A DNA stretch of 64,000 nucleotides, taken from the NCBI RefSeq assembly GCF_006265175.1, contig NZ_VDCQ01000061.1:1-64000 (forward strand), given 5' to 3'. Of this stretch, positions 12,001-22,800 are shown one piece after another. Position 1 is the stretch's first letter. The number at the start of each line of letters is the position of its first letter. This stretch comes from Paenibacillus hemerocallicola (GTDB lineage: Bacteria > Bacillota > Bacilli > Paenibacillales > NBRC-103111). The position numbers were made by a program, and so were the translations under genes. The notes under the pieces are model-generated. The model saw only the letters and a program-made list of their open reading frames with translations, did not search any database and was not told the origin of the DNA.

Positions 12001-13772
12001 AGGTGAAGATGACGCCGGAGCAGTCGCAGCGCGTCACTTACTCGGTCAGCACCGGCGAGGCCGTGACGATTGAAGAAATTCAGGTGCCGGATAACGGCAA
12101 GAGCAAAAAAGTGCTGCAGGTTACCGCGGGACCGGATACGGGCGCAAGTTTGATCCAAGCCCAGTACGCGATCGCGGCCGGCGGGGAAGCGGAACAACCG
12201 GCAGGCGATTCGGTCGTGCTGGACTCCATGCTCGTCGCCTCCGTCAAAGTGCCGGCTCCTGCCGCACTGGAGCGTTATACGGTAACGACCGAGGCGATAT
12301 CGAACAATGCTTCCTCGACCAAAGTGAATGTGGGAGATACCGGGGAACCGTCCGGTTACCAAATCGTGTATAAAGTATTTGCAAATGCGACGCAAGCCGC
12401 CGCGCCCAAATTCGGAGAAGATCTGAGCGGCTGGGGCTTTCTGCCGCAAGACGGAATCGTAGCCGCCAAAGCGGGGAACGTTCTGGTCGTTGCCAAGAGA
12501 AGCTCGGCCAAGAAGGAAGCGGTCGGCGCATCCGCCGTCGTGAGCGCCAAAGTATGGAGCTCTGCCGGCGGCTTCGCGGGAGGGGGCGGAGGCGCGCTGC
12601 CGACAACGGCCAAAGATTCCGTCACCGTCAACGATCAGAAAATTTCGGCCGAGCGCAAAGGCGACAGCCTGACGGTCCATGTTACGGTCAAAGGCGGCGC
12701 CGATGCCGGCAAAGGCGACATTGTCGTCCGATCGGCGGACGCCACCGTCAAGGAGTTCGCGCTGCGCTTCGACAAGGAAGTGGCGCAGCAGGCGATCGCG
12801 AATAAGCGGAGCATCCGCATCGAGCTTCCACAGGCGATTCTGGTCATCCCGCCGGAGCTGCTCCAAGGCATGCAGCAGGATCTGGAAGTCAAGGTGCGTC
12901 CGAACGGAGCATCCTCGGTGCTCGCCATGCGGCAGCTGGCTGCCGATGCGAAGGGGATCTTGCTGGCGGACGGTCAAGGCGTCGAGATCGAGACGAACTT
13001 GCCGGAACAAAACCGTACCGTTTATTTGAAAACCAAAGTGCGGGTCCCCGGATCGATTCAAGCGGGCGATATCGACGCCGTTATTTTGCGCGGTCCCGGC
13101 GGGGAATGGACGACCGTTCCTTGGAAGCCGGAAACCGTTAACGGCGAGTCCTATATGGACGCGATGCTGACCGGCGACGGCAGCCTGGCGTTCCTGCACA
13201 CCGCAGCGGCTTTCGGCGATGTAGCCGACGATTTCTGGGGCAAGCCCGGAATCGAGTCTGCGGCCGCGAAGCTGTTCATGCAAGGCAAAGGCGAGGGACA
13301 GTTCGATCCGGAGAGCAACATTACCCGGGCCGAATATCCGACCGTGCTGCTGCGGGTAGCCGGACTGATGAACAAATCGGCATCTTCGGAATTCATCGAC
13401 GTTCCGTTCGACGCATGGTACAACCGCAGCGTATCGATCGCGGCCAAGCTCGGCATCGTGAACGGACTCGAGAACGGCGGCTTTGCGCCGCACGCCGCTC
13501 TGACGCGCGCCGAAGCGATGACGATGGTCGGTCGAGTGCTCTCCGCGCTCGGACTGAGCGGCGATATCCCGGACGACGAGGTCGATCGATTGCTAGGCGC
13601 CTTCGAAGACCGGCAGCTGATCCCGGATTGGGCGCGCAAGCAAACCGCGCTCAGCGTCAAGTACGGCATCATTCAAGGCGAAGGCTCGCACGTGAACCCG
13701 CAGGGACTTCTCACGAGAGCCCAGGCGGCGGCCATAGCGATCAGGCTGGATCGATGGATTACGGGAAATTGA
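6072..13772 (+). CDS. Giant S-layer homology domain surface protein
   Basis: A 2566-residue exported protein starting at GTG behind AAGGAGG. The signal peptide is MKLFKRT plus a Leu-rich core ending in an Ala-Leu-Ala-Ala site near residue 29. Residues 30-990 form a large region I cannot assign. A short charged segment (KKKEKKEGES, about residue 998) separates it from a beta-rich region with many alternating Gly/Val strands (about 1010-1300). Later parts resemble fibronectin or Ig modules. A glycine-rich hinge (about 2158-2178) leads to three SLH repeats (about 2380-2566), the known module for binding pyruvylated secondary cell-wall polymer. It should therefore be non-covalently wall-attached. 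It follows the first giant gene by 112 bp and precedes the GLUG protein by 93 bp. Its core function is unknown. Confidence 0.85.
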   Translation: MKLFKRTLVSVLALLLLLGTLTQATTALAAVVSQPQTTVLENKYIKITVNNSTGRFGIRTADGQPIRKKDDNVNMLFRGDDPDTSFTSFRIDGTDYIFGNPYKFGAEFFSEITPPVIVENSNGTKQIETIWTIKGVAIKQILMLYPDPQDKLNAGNVNIRYEVLNNSGAKVELGTRIMLDTQIGSNDGPEFQIGNIYKAPLLVERKLVHDPENNPNISEEDRAFYKLPPYWVMRDKLDLTNPLATNVVAYGFNNFAEANINIVDEMIVGHWNGLSNTKWDYTPNGNLDFTRDTNDYGSADSAVAFYWQPKAIEDKKVQTFETVYGLGEIIEPDKVFSIRYIDPPLQLATNADASAYDNEGIFTITAELENLAMFNMEHTNMTASLELESGLSFVKLDDQGKIVRDVSTGKVVTESYRSKEMVYRKQATPEEAANGIEPKYKPGDTETISFMVQAKGKPWPTTRQYMLTVKSPETVKKIEGIQDEGLKAQYESVKSNFILLPAVGQATPTYVYGLAPKETYSTDVKYLTVNITNIEAYNTGNELMAPNFDLYLKEKVSGKRYKVSVKDSVILQPADDGFSGDMRITYRGGERVDAKGNVLEAGLGAELPLGEYQVEIDFKGDTGGDEEIAAMYDITTKQTFKVTNNQEARVREASLMAVYKQYADLSGVTSSVGGEFLKEINKAFPEQPFQSGALFKDAVDSYKTIKMLVAAGSKALDPKFDTVRYLEEESLKKVPVYQYRLFASEKEYEQFFEQKNANREPIYEKLVDIRGMIKEVGTGDQKQVIVDTKTEPALINEAVAYKGKDMVFVRGKLDIFDIPKKISGYANIPFFNTLFVKGEGTLSVANSGFVFHSGEWTLDFFNGFEKKLAPSLILKPEDEIEVFPDNHSNPEDTSLNGTLSWATGALGDRLNPLRQLMLTHVYFNKHSLFAAPGFMVGGFGFTFNDFILRPGGISFGGKVSMKIVDGEVRNVVFNDKGFVGVDAQLRFDLGKDLGLFESKKKEKKEGESSASGKITVVHYVQQVDDKIANKYGIAFKADVKGKFEVQAELAFKQVKDGRVLPDVVAFGTTLGKPGVLITGATYLTAVRGAVRELADTIAGGTADDPFPLVIQAGVDVTFGVPPVYLLGKVDMTVKRTGLAILGKLDYSYSPDGSNKIDLITKALLEAQWVTPWFVRVEAEVDIGGWGVIVGKAGIFVGQNLEKHRTDFEGYIGARLQIPESVPVVGGMPLASVFLGLNNDKIWGSVGILFISLGITYYWGGGVEFGTSQADMPEGFAHLLIEDPEKGSQLLVIGAGMSTVATSWLDSEKGSHGIVYRDIAEGVKLMDNSAMEAGIGGIHVKEGGRVHEVPMGGISGNGIIEIEYDQTEMPAFTLKDRNGVLYPVVFDNSNTNPQANAFTQFIPAAQSATKADVRKAFVLIPQAKALEGGTWTLTSAKPVATRLLNVPTVADLKSANVTGSQTDPNKFTASWQVEHAKSGDTVDLYLTKEPVTADKTVVGGGEVLNPGDPGVLIAKEVPADAGGRVDGTITSGKLDVDVSQVSLMGKVEDLRGLLQQGDYYLRAALKSPASFKTVTSAETFRIVDPLAPGEATDVRIEPAGNGYFNLSFKPAVKKPGLENAEHSYSISAMQQQDGKLANYAHFAEQLFTEEELRPYWNAASGRYEGIHIGGWTEFSDSNEVNTESLTGPVPNQEEKKTYLGLQTGQHYVLGVSSATKPGKGLDPNDNYHFAGRADSANTLLPIPAEPRLGLVSGQYPDYLEVLTSQTKQTIHLVADQPDIEVEAFQDGKSLGKTELTNNGTTSEGDLTFEQFATDGTFGIELMARNKRTKDRKVTFLYLNVDTSAPILYLDAPVTGQRTINGEIGVAGTTSKDAKLTVYIDRVSEGTGVNVPVADNGKFSAKIPIAVDSPEVQLLFVARDGAGNENRATVAVTNSGFKVPAAIVLKPIGTLKPGETVIVEPVLRVQEGKTGNGKAVFGEVKMTPEQSQRVTYSVSTGEAVTIEEIQVPDNGKSKKVLQVTAGPDTGASLIQAQYAIAAGGEAEQPAGDSVVLDSMLVASVKVPAPAALERYTVTTEAISNNASSTKVNVGDTGEPSGYQIVYKVFANATQAAAPKFGEDLSGWGFLPQDGIVAAKAGNVLVVAKRSSAKKEAVGASAVVSAKVWSSAGGFAGGGGGALPTTAKDSVTVNDQKISAERKGDSLTVHVTVKGGADAGKGDIVVRSADATVKEFALRFDKEVAQQAIANKRSIRIELPQAILVIPPELLQGMQQDLEVKVRPNGASSVLAMRQLAADAKGILLADGQGVEIETNLPEQNRTVYLKTKVRVPGSIQAGDIDAVILRGPGGEWTTVPWKPETVNGESYMDAMLTGDGSLAFLHTAAAFGDVADDFWGKPGIESAAAKLFMQGKGEGQFDPESNITRAEYPTVLLRVAGLMNKSASSEFIDVPFDAWYNRSVSIAAKLGIVNGLENGGFAPHAALTRAEAMTMVGRVLSALGLSGDIPDDEVDRLLGAFEDRQLIPDWARKQTALSVKYGIIQGEGSHVNPQGLLTRAQAAAIAIRLDRWITGN

Positions 13773-13794
13773 TCGTTTCATGACGGCAAGCATG

Positions 13795-13823
13795 CCCACA
13801 CCAACGCGCAACGTTGGTGTGGG
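13795..13823 (+). terminator. Perfect 12-bp hairpin between giant genes 2 and 3
   Basis: CCCACACCAACG and CGTTGGTGTGGG form a perfect 12-bp stem around a 5-base loop (CGCAA). Only a weak T-rich stretch follows. Lying 43 bases before the next start, it could attenuate or protect the transcript between two genes of the same block. Confidence 0.5.
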
Positions 13824-13865
13824 TACATTCCTTTCGCGTTTTGAATTCAAGAAGGCGGTGTGCAG

Positions 13866-16800
13866 ATGGTACGGAAGCACAAAGCAAAAGCAGTGTTCGG
13901 AATTGCATTTGCTGCAATTTTGTTGGCCGTATTGGGAGTGGCCGGCGTATTTAACGTCAACGCCGATACGGATAAATGGACAGACCATATGGTTGACAAT
14001 TGGTACAATTCAGATTATGTAACCTTTACGATCGATACCCCGGCCAAGCTGGCGGGTGCGGCCAAATTGGTCAACGAAGGAGCCGTCGACGGCTTCCGCA
14101 ATAAAATTTTGGAAGTGGATCGCGATCTCGATCTGTCCGCTTACGAATGGGTGCCGATCGGGACCGACAAGCATCCGTTCCGCGGGACTCTGATTGCCAA
14201 GAACAACGCCACTTTCAAGATCAACGGGATGAAGCTGTCGGGCAATCTGACTTATGCCGGACTGGTCGGTTATATGGACAGAGGCACCGTAGGCGGCTTC
14301 GAGTTCACGAACAGCGGCAAAATCGAAATCGGCTCCGTCAATACTACCGGTATCCTGTACGTGTGGCAGTCCGTCTATTCGCAAACGTACGGCACGATAT
14401 GGGACTACGTTCCCGTGCCGGATACGACGGCAGCCTACGCGGGCGCGGCGGTAGGCAAGATGGTGAACAGCAGCATCGTCTATAACATAACGAATCATAG
14501 TCCGGTCAAAGCGGACTTCGCCATCAAACATGTGTATGCGGGGGGCATCGTCGGCGCGGGCGAAGGCAGCATCTCCAACTCCAACAACTTCGCGCCCGTA
14601 ACCGCCAAAGGACCCAACATCGAAAGCGGCGGGATCGTCGGTTACGGCGAGAGACAAGGGATTGTCATGAAAAAGGTGGCCAACCAGGCGGCGGTCCAGG
14701 CGAATGGCAGCGGCACGGTTCATGCGGCGGGCATTATCGGCCATGCGGCCGGGCGACTGGGCATGGCCGACGAGGATACGCCGATTGCGAATACGGGAGC
14801 CGTTCAGATTACGGGCGCACGAATCGCCTATGCGGCCGGTATCGCCGGCAGAGCGGGAGCGGCCGTAGACTTCTCGGATACGACCTCGAACGGCGGAGCC
14901 GTGACCATTCAGTCTCCGACGGCCGAAGGGTCATACGCGGCCGCCTTGATCGGCTCGATCGATGCGGAGCAGGCGAATCCGCAGTTCCGGAGCGCCTTTG
15001 CGAACTCCGCGCCGGTTACGAATCATGGCGGCGCGAACGTTCACACGGGCGTGCTGGCCGGCAACGTCAACAGCACATTCGTGTGGGGCAAATCGTACGT
15101 CAACACCGTTCCGGTCACGGTCAGCGGCTCGAATCAGGCCTATACCGGCGGCTTGATCGGAAGAGCGACCGGCAACGTTACGTTCGGCGATATGGCCAAA
15201 AACAGCGCGGCCATTACGGTAGGCTCGGGCGCGCTGAAGCCGAATGAAGCATATACGGGCGGACTTGTCGGGTACGCGGGCAACCGGGTGCTGCTCGACA
15301 GCACGGCGGGTCAAGCTTACGTCAACAGCGGAGAGATTACCGTGAACGGCGGAACCGGGGTTTATACGGGCGGCATCGTGGCGAACAAAGCCTATGCCAG
15401 AACGTCGGGAGACCCCGGCAACAACGTATTCAGCACGGCGGATATTCGCGTCAACGGGCTAAGCAAACTGTATACCGGCGGTTTTATCGGACTCGTTCCC
15501 GGGGATGGAGCGGATAAAGCGATCTCGGGCGCCGTATTTAATAAAGAAATTACGGTCTCGGCGGCATCGTCCGCTCCGGGGGCAACGGTCAGCACGGGAG
15601 GCATCGTCGGCTATTATGTCAATCAAAGCGTCGGCGACCGGGCAATCGATCTCGCCGTCTTCCAAGGCAAGATCCAGTCGACCGGCGGCGGAAACGAGTC
15701 GTATACGGGCGGTATTGCCGGGTATGTGGACGGCGGCGTCATCAAGAACGCCAATATGGGGAATACCGCAGCCGAGTTTGCCAGGTTGACCACGGACGGA
15801 AATGCGGGAGGCATCGCCGGCTACATGAACGGAACCGTGGACACCGCAACCGTCAAACATGCCGCCATTGTCCTGCAGACGGCGGGAGGCATCGCCGGCG
15901 GAATCGCGGGCAAAGCGCAAGGCGCGATCACGGCGGCGACGGTAGGGGACGCGGCATTCGCGACCGACTACAGCGTCAGTCTGGAGGCGGCGGCAAGGGA
16001 CGCGATTGGCGGCGAGGACAGAATCACTTTCGGCGGTATCGTCGGAGCGAACACCGGCGTCTTCTCGCTGACGAACAGCCAAGCGGCCAAAATCGGCCTC
16101 TTGAACCAGCCGGGGAAAAGCTACTACACGCTCGGTTCCGTGGCAGGCTCTTTGACGGCCGACGCGCAGGTAGGTCAGGCTGGGGCGCCAGTCGTTGCAA
16201 GTCATATGAATATCGGGCTGCTGGCCGCGAACAGCCAAGCGGGCGGGGCAATCGGATATAACCGCTCGGCGAAAACTTACGTCAAGGCCGAGCAGATGAC
16301 GTTCGGCATCCAAGGCGCGCAAGCGAAAGCGGGCGGCATTTCCGGTATCCACGACGTTGCCGCCGGAACGATTCCGGGCTCGGACGGCCAAGGCGCGGCA
16401 GGCTTTGCGTTGGTTGCCAGCAACATGTCGTTTACATCGACCGGCAGCGGGGCCTCCGTAGGCAGCGTAATCGGGGAAAATCTCGGGGATACGCCGAGAG
16501 CATCGGCGGATAGCGTTACGATTACCTCCGGCGGAGCCGATAGCCGTTTGGGCGGGATCGCCGGTACGAACCGGGGAATCTTGACGGAAAGCAGCGTTTC
16601 CCGGACGACAATCGCGACTAGCGGGGCGGCTGCGGAGGCAGGCGGCATCGCGGGCCGTTCGGACGTCGTCGTCGTCGGACCCGTCGCAGCCAAGATTATT
16701 GGTCCTCATGTCCATGTAGAGGATGCCGTGCTGATCGCCTCTACCGGGGAGCGTTCCTGGATCGGCGGTATCGTCGGTTCGGCGAAGCAAACGGAGATCG

Positions 16801-19800
16801 TGAATCCGCGCGTGGAGGCCGTCACTCCGAACTATGTGTCCATGACGGTCAATGCGGCGCAAAACGGCGTAGGCGGACTTGCAGGGCGGATCGAGCAGGG
16901 CAAATTGCTCGGAGACTCGACGCTGGCCAATATCGAGAATTTACTGATTACGACGAGCGCCGGCTCGACCTCCGCCTATGCGGGCGGTGTAGCCGCTTAT
17001 CAGGACCAGACCTCGATGGATAAAATAACGGCCAGAACGGCCAACCTGGTCGTGAACGGCGCACAGTCCTCAGTCGGCGGGATGGCCGGCTACAACCGGA
17101 GCTCGGCTTCGGCTTTCATCTCGAATACGTTTATGGACGGTCTGAACATCAAGACGAGCGAGACGGCCGCGCAGTCGAAGTCCGGCGGGTTTGTCGGCAT
17201 CAACGACAAGCAGGACGTCGACCCGGCCGCCAACCCGGCTTCAGGAGTCAGCTCGATTCAGAACAGCCGCTATGTCGGCTCGGTGCAGGTGACCGCCCCA
17301 TTCTCCGTCACGGGCGGCATGGTCGGAGAAAACCGCAGTCTGATTGCCAACAACAGCATCACGGATAAAATTCCGGTTTCCTCCAAAGGACAGAGCGGCA
17401 TCATCGGCGGTCTGGTCGGGGTGAACTCGGAGACCGGCACTTTATACTATACGTACTCCAACTCCACCCTTGCGATCGAAGGGGAAGGAACGCTTGCCGG
17501 CGGCTTCGTCGGCGATAACAAAGGGAAAGTGATCGCCTCTTACGTCGATATCGATGTGCTCGGCAATGCGCATGGAACAATCGGCAGCCCGGTATTCCTC
17601 GGCGGACTTGCCGGACGCAACACGGGAACGATCGATAAATCCCATTCCGTTTCCAAGGTGACGGCGAACGGCGGCTATACGAACGTCGGCGGCCTCGTCG
17701 GCGACCAGGCGGGCGGGACGATCTCCAACTCCTATGCGGGCAATGTCGTCGCGGCTGCGGCTGAAGGCTCGTTCTCCGGCGGCTTCCTCGGCCGAATTAC
17801 GGGCGGCGAGGTGACTACCGTTTATTCCGCCGCACTGGTTCAGGCGTCGAACGGAGCTTATGCCGGCGGTTTCGCCGGACGGTACGACAATGCGAGCAAG
17901 GAGCTGCTGTACAAGGCTTATTATATTAAGGATGAAGGGCTTGAGATCAACAAGGATTTGCCGGACTTCGCGGACGGCAATCACCGCTGGCTCCAGGTTC
18001 ATGCGCGGTTGAGCACGCTGCTCTCCTCGACGTTGATGGATCGCGCGACGTTCCCCGGACTGTCAGGCTGGGATTTCGCAGGTACGTGGAAATATGGCTC
18101 CGTTAATGCGGAGTACAAATATCCGGAGCTCCAGCGGAGCGCGAATACCGGCGGAGACGGCGGCAATGGCAACGGCGGCGAGGTCAACGCCAACATCGCC
18201 TGGTATATGCGCGACAAAAACGCTTTTACGTACGACATCAAGACGGAAGCGGAGCTGGCCGGACTGGCGGCGCTGGTCAACGGCACCGTAACCGGCGCGG
18301 AGCGGTTCGACTTTGAAGGACGGACGATCCGTATCGCCAATCCGATTCATATTCAGTCGAGGCAATGGGTTCCGATCGGCAAAGCCGAGAATACGCCTTT
18401 CCAGGGAACGTTCGACGGCGGCAGCCATTTGATCGACGGGCTGATGCTGCAGCCGGACTACGGCTACTCCGGGCTGTTCGGGGTAATCGGCGAGAAGTCC
18501 AAGGCGAGCCATATCGTCATGGAGCCTCTCTCCGTGGCCGGCACCGGCTACACGGGCGTACTGGCCGGTTACAACAAGGGCCAAGTTTCGAACGTGACGA
18601 TCAAGGTAGCGAAAGATATAACGATCAGCGGCGGCACGGTCGGCAGCCTGATCGGGAAAAACACGGGCACGTTCCAAAACGCGAGCGTTACGCTGGAAAG
18701 CGGCAGCAGGCTGGAAGCCGTCGGGGCCGACGCCATCGCGGGCGGCTTGATCGGAGACAATGCGCAGGCGCTCGATCCTAGCTTCTTCGTCTTCCGGTCG
18801 ACGGGCGCGGCATTGAGCGGCTCGGCCGAGCATGCGACGATCGGCGGCTTGGTCGGCAAGCAGACGGGCACTGTCCGTTCGTTCAAGCGGGACATGGACT
18901 ATACGATATCGACGTTCGGTCCGAACAGCGTGGCGGGCGGCTTGATCGGCCGGCACGTCTCGGGCAAGACCGAGGATGTGACGCTGACCTACGCCTCGGG
19001 CACGATCGCGGCGCAAGGCGCAGGCTCCATCGTCGGCGGTTTGACCGGACTGTCCGATGCGGGCAACGCTTTGAGCGACGTATCGGTTACCGCCACCCAG
19101 ACGGGCCGTCAGCTGACAGGCAGCGGCACGCTCGGCGGCTTGATCGGCAGCAAGACGGGCGCGGGCGCGAACAGCTTCGATATCGAGCGGGCGAAGGTCG
19201 ATAAACTGCTGATCGCTTCGCTGGAAGCGAGTCCCGAAGCCACGCTCGGAGGCATTGCGGGCAAGCTGTCGCGCACAGCCGTGCATCAAGCGACGTTTAA
19301 TGCGCTCATTCAGGCGGCAGGCGGGCAAGTAACCGCCGGCGGAATCGTCGGCAGCGGGCATGATTCCATTCTCGATCAGGTGGATGCCGTCTCCAATATG
19401 ACGTTCGCGGCCAAGTCGGGCGAAAGCTCGCTGGGCGGCATCGCCGGCATCATGTCGGCGACCGATATGGACCAGGCGTTCGATTTCGGAAGAAGAGCGC
19501 CGTTGTATCCGGGCATTTATGAAGCCAAGGTGCACGGTAATTCTCTGAATGCCCAAGGCAGCGATAATGGCGCGGACCTGAACGTAGGCGGTATCGTGGG
19601 CAAGCTGATACAAGCTTCCGTCTATTACGCCAAGACGAACGTCGATCTGGCTGTGCATGGCGGCAAGGTAGCGGCGGCAGGCGGCATCGCCGGCGCGAGC
19701 AGCGGCACCATCGTAAGCTCGGAGCCATTGCTAAGCATCAAGGCGGATTCCAGTGTCGTCTACGATATCGGCGGCGTCGTCGGACGCTCGACGGGCGGGC

Positions 19801-22800
19801 AAATCCACTTTACGTCCGCGGCCTCGCCGGACGGACAGAACATCGCGGTGGAACGGGCCGTAGCGAAGCAGGGAACGGTGCCTGCCGCGCATGTCGGCGG
19901 CTTGATCGGACGCGGCGACAATACGAAGGTGACGAACGCTTACGCGACGATGCCGGTGAAGGTAACCGACGACAATCCGGACACGACGATTTACGCGGGC
20001 GGATTTGCCGGATTGCTGGGCGACTCGGATATCGGCAGCAGCACGATGGAGCGGGTGTATGCGCTGGGCTCCGTCGAAGCGAAGGGCATTACCGGCTCGT
20101 ATGCGGGCGGCTTTGCCGGCTCCGTCGACCGTTACGCCATTGTCGATGCCTATGCAGCCGGTCAGGTGTCGAATACCGGCTACGATACCGGCAGCGGCGG
20201 ATTTGCCGGGGCAGTGGAACGGCGCGCGGTCATCCGGCATGCATACGCGATGCAGGACAGCTTGACCACGACGGGCGTCAATCACGCCACCCGCTCTTAT
20301 ACGGGCGGCTTCGCCGGCTACAATGACGGAACGCTGGACGGCGCTTTTGCCAAAACGGCGGCTCTGACGGTAAACGTAACCGGAGCGAACGTGTACAAAG
20401 GAGCGCTCGTCGGCTACAATTTCCGCGACGGCAAGGTGCTCTCATCCGCCTACACGGCGGAGCTGAGCCCGATCGGGCATAATCTGGGGACTTCGACCGG
20501 CAATGTCCAGGGTGATGCATCGGAATCGTATGGAGAGTTCCAAAGCTGGAATTTCGACCTGGACGCATCGTTTTTGAACAAGACGATCGCAACCGATTGG
20601 ATCATCATGAACGGGAAGCAGCTCGCAAGCGTCGTCCGGCTGTATAACGCGGATACGGGGCTTGGTTATTACAACCTGTTCCATAGAACGGCGGCCGAGA
20701 AGCCGGCAATAGACAAAATCGTGCTGGGTGCGGATATCGATCTGGCGGGCAAAAAATGGACGCCGTTTGGCGATTTCCGCGGGCAATTCGACGGACAAGG
20801 CTACAAGCTTAAAGGCTTTAAGCATTCGGCCGCTTCGGCGGACTTACAAGGTTTTATCGCGGAAAACCACGGCCTCGTTTCACGGATTGCCTTTGAAGAC
20901 GCGTTTGTATCGGCCGGATCGCGGGCGGGAATCGTTGCCGGCATCAACCATACAGGAGCCGCCATCCGCGACGTCGTAGTGGGCGGCCGGGTAGAAGGCC
21001 GTGAATACGTCGGCGGTGCGGTCGGAATCAATAACGGCCAGATTAGCGGCTCGACGGTGAAAGCGGCGGTAACCGCAACGGGGAACTATGCAGGCGGTAT
21101 CGCAGGCTGGAACGAGGGCGAGCTGAATCAAGTCGAAGTGCAAGGCAGCGTCAAAGGCGCCGAGAACGTAGGCGGCGCGGCAGGCGAGAACAAGAACAAG
21201 GTGATCGCTACCAAGGTCAAAGATCTCCGTGTCGACGGAGTGTCAGGCGTCGGCGGTCTGGCCGGATTCAACAACGGATCGATCGAAAGCTCATCCGCGA
21301 AAGCGGCTGTTACGGCAACAGGAAGCTATGCAGGCGGTATCGCCGGCATTCATGAGGGTTTGATTAAGCTTTCGCATGCTGCGGGCAAAGTTACGGTCGA
21401 CACGACGGAGCGATCGGCATCTGCCGGAGGTATCGCAGGCGTTCTTAAGCAAGGGGGCAGCGTGGAGCAGTCGTTCTCCTATGCGGACGTCCATGCGAAG
21501 GGCGACGAAGCGTCCGCCGGAGGAATTGCAGGCGTAAGCGACGGCTCCATCAGCAACGCGTATGCATCCGGAAAGGTGTACGCTCAAGGCCAAACGGCGG
21601 CCAAGGCAGGGGGCATCGTCGGCTATGCGGCGAGTGGAACGATTAGCGGCTCGTTAAGCTACGGAGAAGTCATTGCCGGCGTCAACGAGCTGATTCATCG
21701 CAACAAAACATTTTATGGCGGTATCGCCGGACAAAAGGCGGCCGAGGCAAGCATCGTCAACAGCTTCTTCCACAAGCAAGCGCTGAAAAACGATGCGGCT
21801 TATTACGGCGCAGACGGCAAGCGGGTAAGCGGAGCCGTTTCCGGCGCTGCGGGCTTGACGGCTCGGCAGCTCGCGCAAGGCCAACTGCCTCAAGGATTGG
21901 ACGGCGCCGTATGGGAAGCGGCTGAAGGATATTATCCGGCCCTCAAGCCGTTCAACGGCTCGAATGCTTCCAAGCTGAGTACGGCGGCGGTAATCTTGAA
22001 TGAAAGCGACCTGATGAGCCGAATCGGCAGCAGCTTCACGCTGACCTCCGATACGGCGATCAATTGGCAAGCGGACGGTGCGGTGCAGTTGATTCGGGAC
22101 AACGCGGGAGTGCTGACCGGAAGCCTGAAAACGACGGGGCGTGCCGCAATAGCGCTCCAGGCGGGCGACGAAAGCCGCAGCATCGAGCTTAACGCTCCGT
22201 CCTTCAAGTACGCGGAGACGGTGCCGATCCCTAAAGCGGCTTCGGCCGGCTCGACGTTCACAGACAAGGTGGTGGTGACGCTGACCGTCGACGAACCTGC
22301 CGCCAACATCTACTATACGTTGAACGGCACTCAGCCGAGCTCGAGCTCGCAGCTCTACACGGGGCCGATTACCGTATATTCTACTACGACGATCAAGGCG
22401 ATCGCGATCGCGGAGGACATGGAGAGCAGTCCGGTGATGACCGGGGTTTGGACAAAGCTGACCGTCTCGATGGGTGGCGGAGGAGGTTTCTATGTAGCGC
22501 CTCCGGCCATTGAGGCCGCGATAGGCACCGGCAAAATTGCCGTCGGAGGCTCCGAGCCTGTCAAGGTAGCCAGAAACAGCATTTTGCAGTTGAAGGCTCC
22601 GGCCGGTCAAGTGATTTACTACACGACCGACGGCAGTACGCCGACCAAGGAAAGCAAGGTGTACAAGGAAGGTTCCATCGTCATTACGGGTGAAATGACG
22701 ATCAAGGCGATTACCGACAAAGACGATCGCGTCATCACGATCAAGTACGAAGTGGAAAACGCCAAGTTCGAGCTCAAGAAGGACGCTGGAGAAGTGAAAT

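Noticed and set aside
9975-13493. 1172-codon minus-strand frame inside giant gene 2
   Set aside because: A compositional shadow of the SLH gene. The plus-strand reading has a signal peptide and SLH domains; the minus reading has nothing recognisable.
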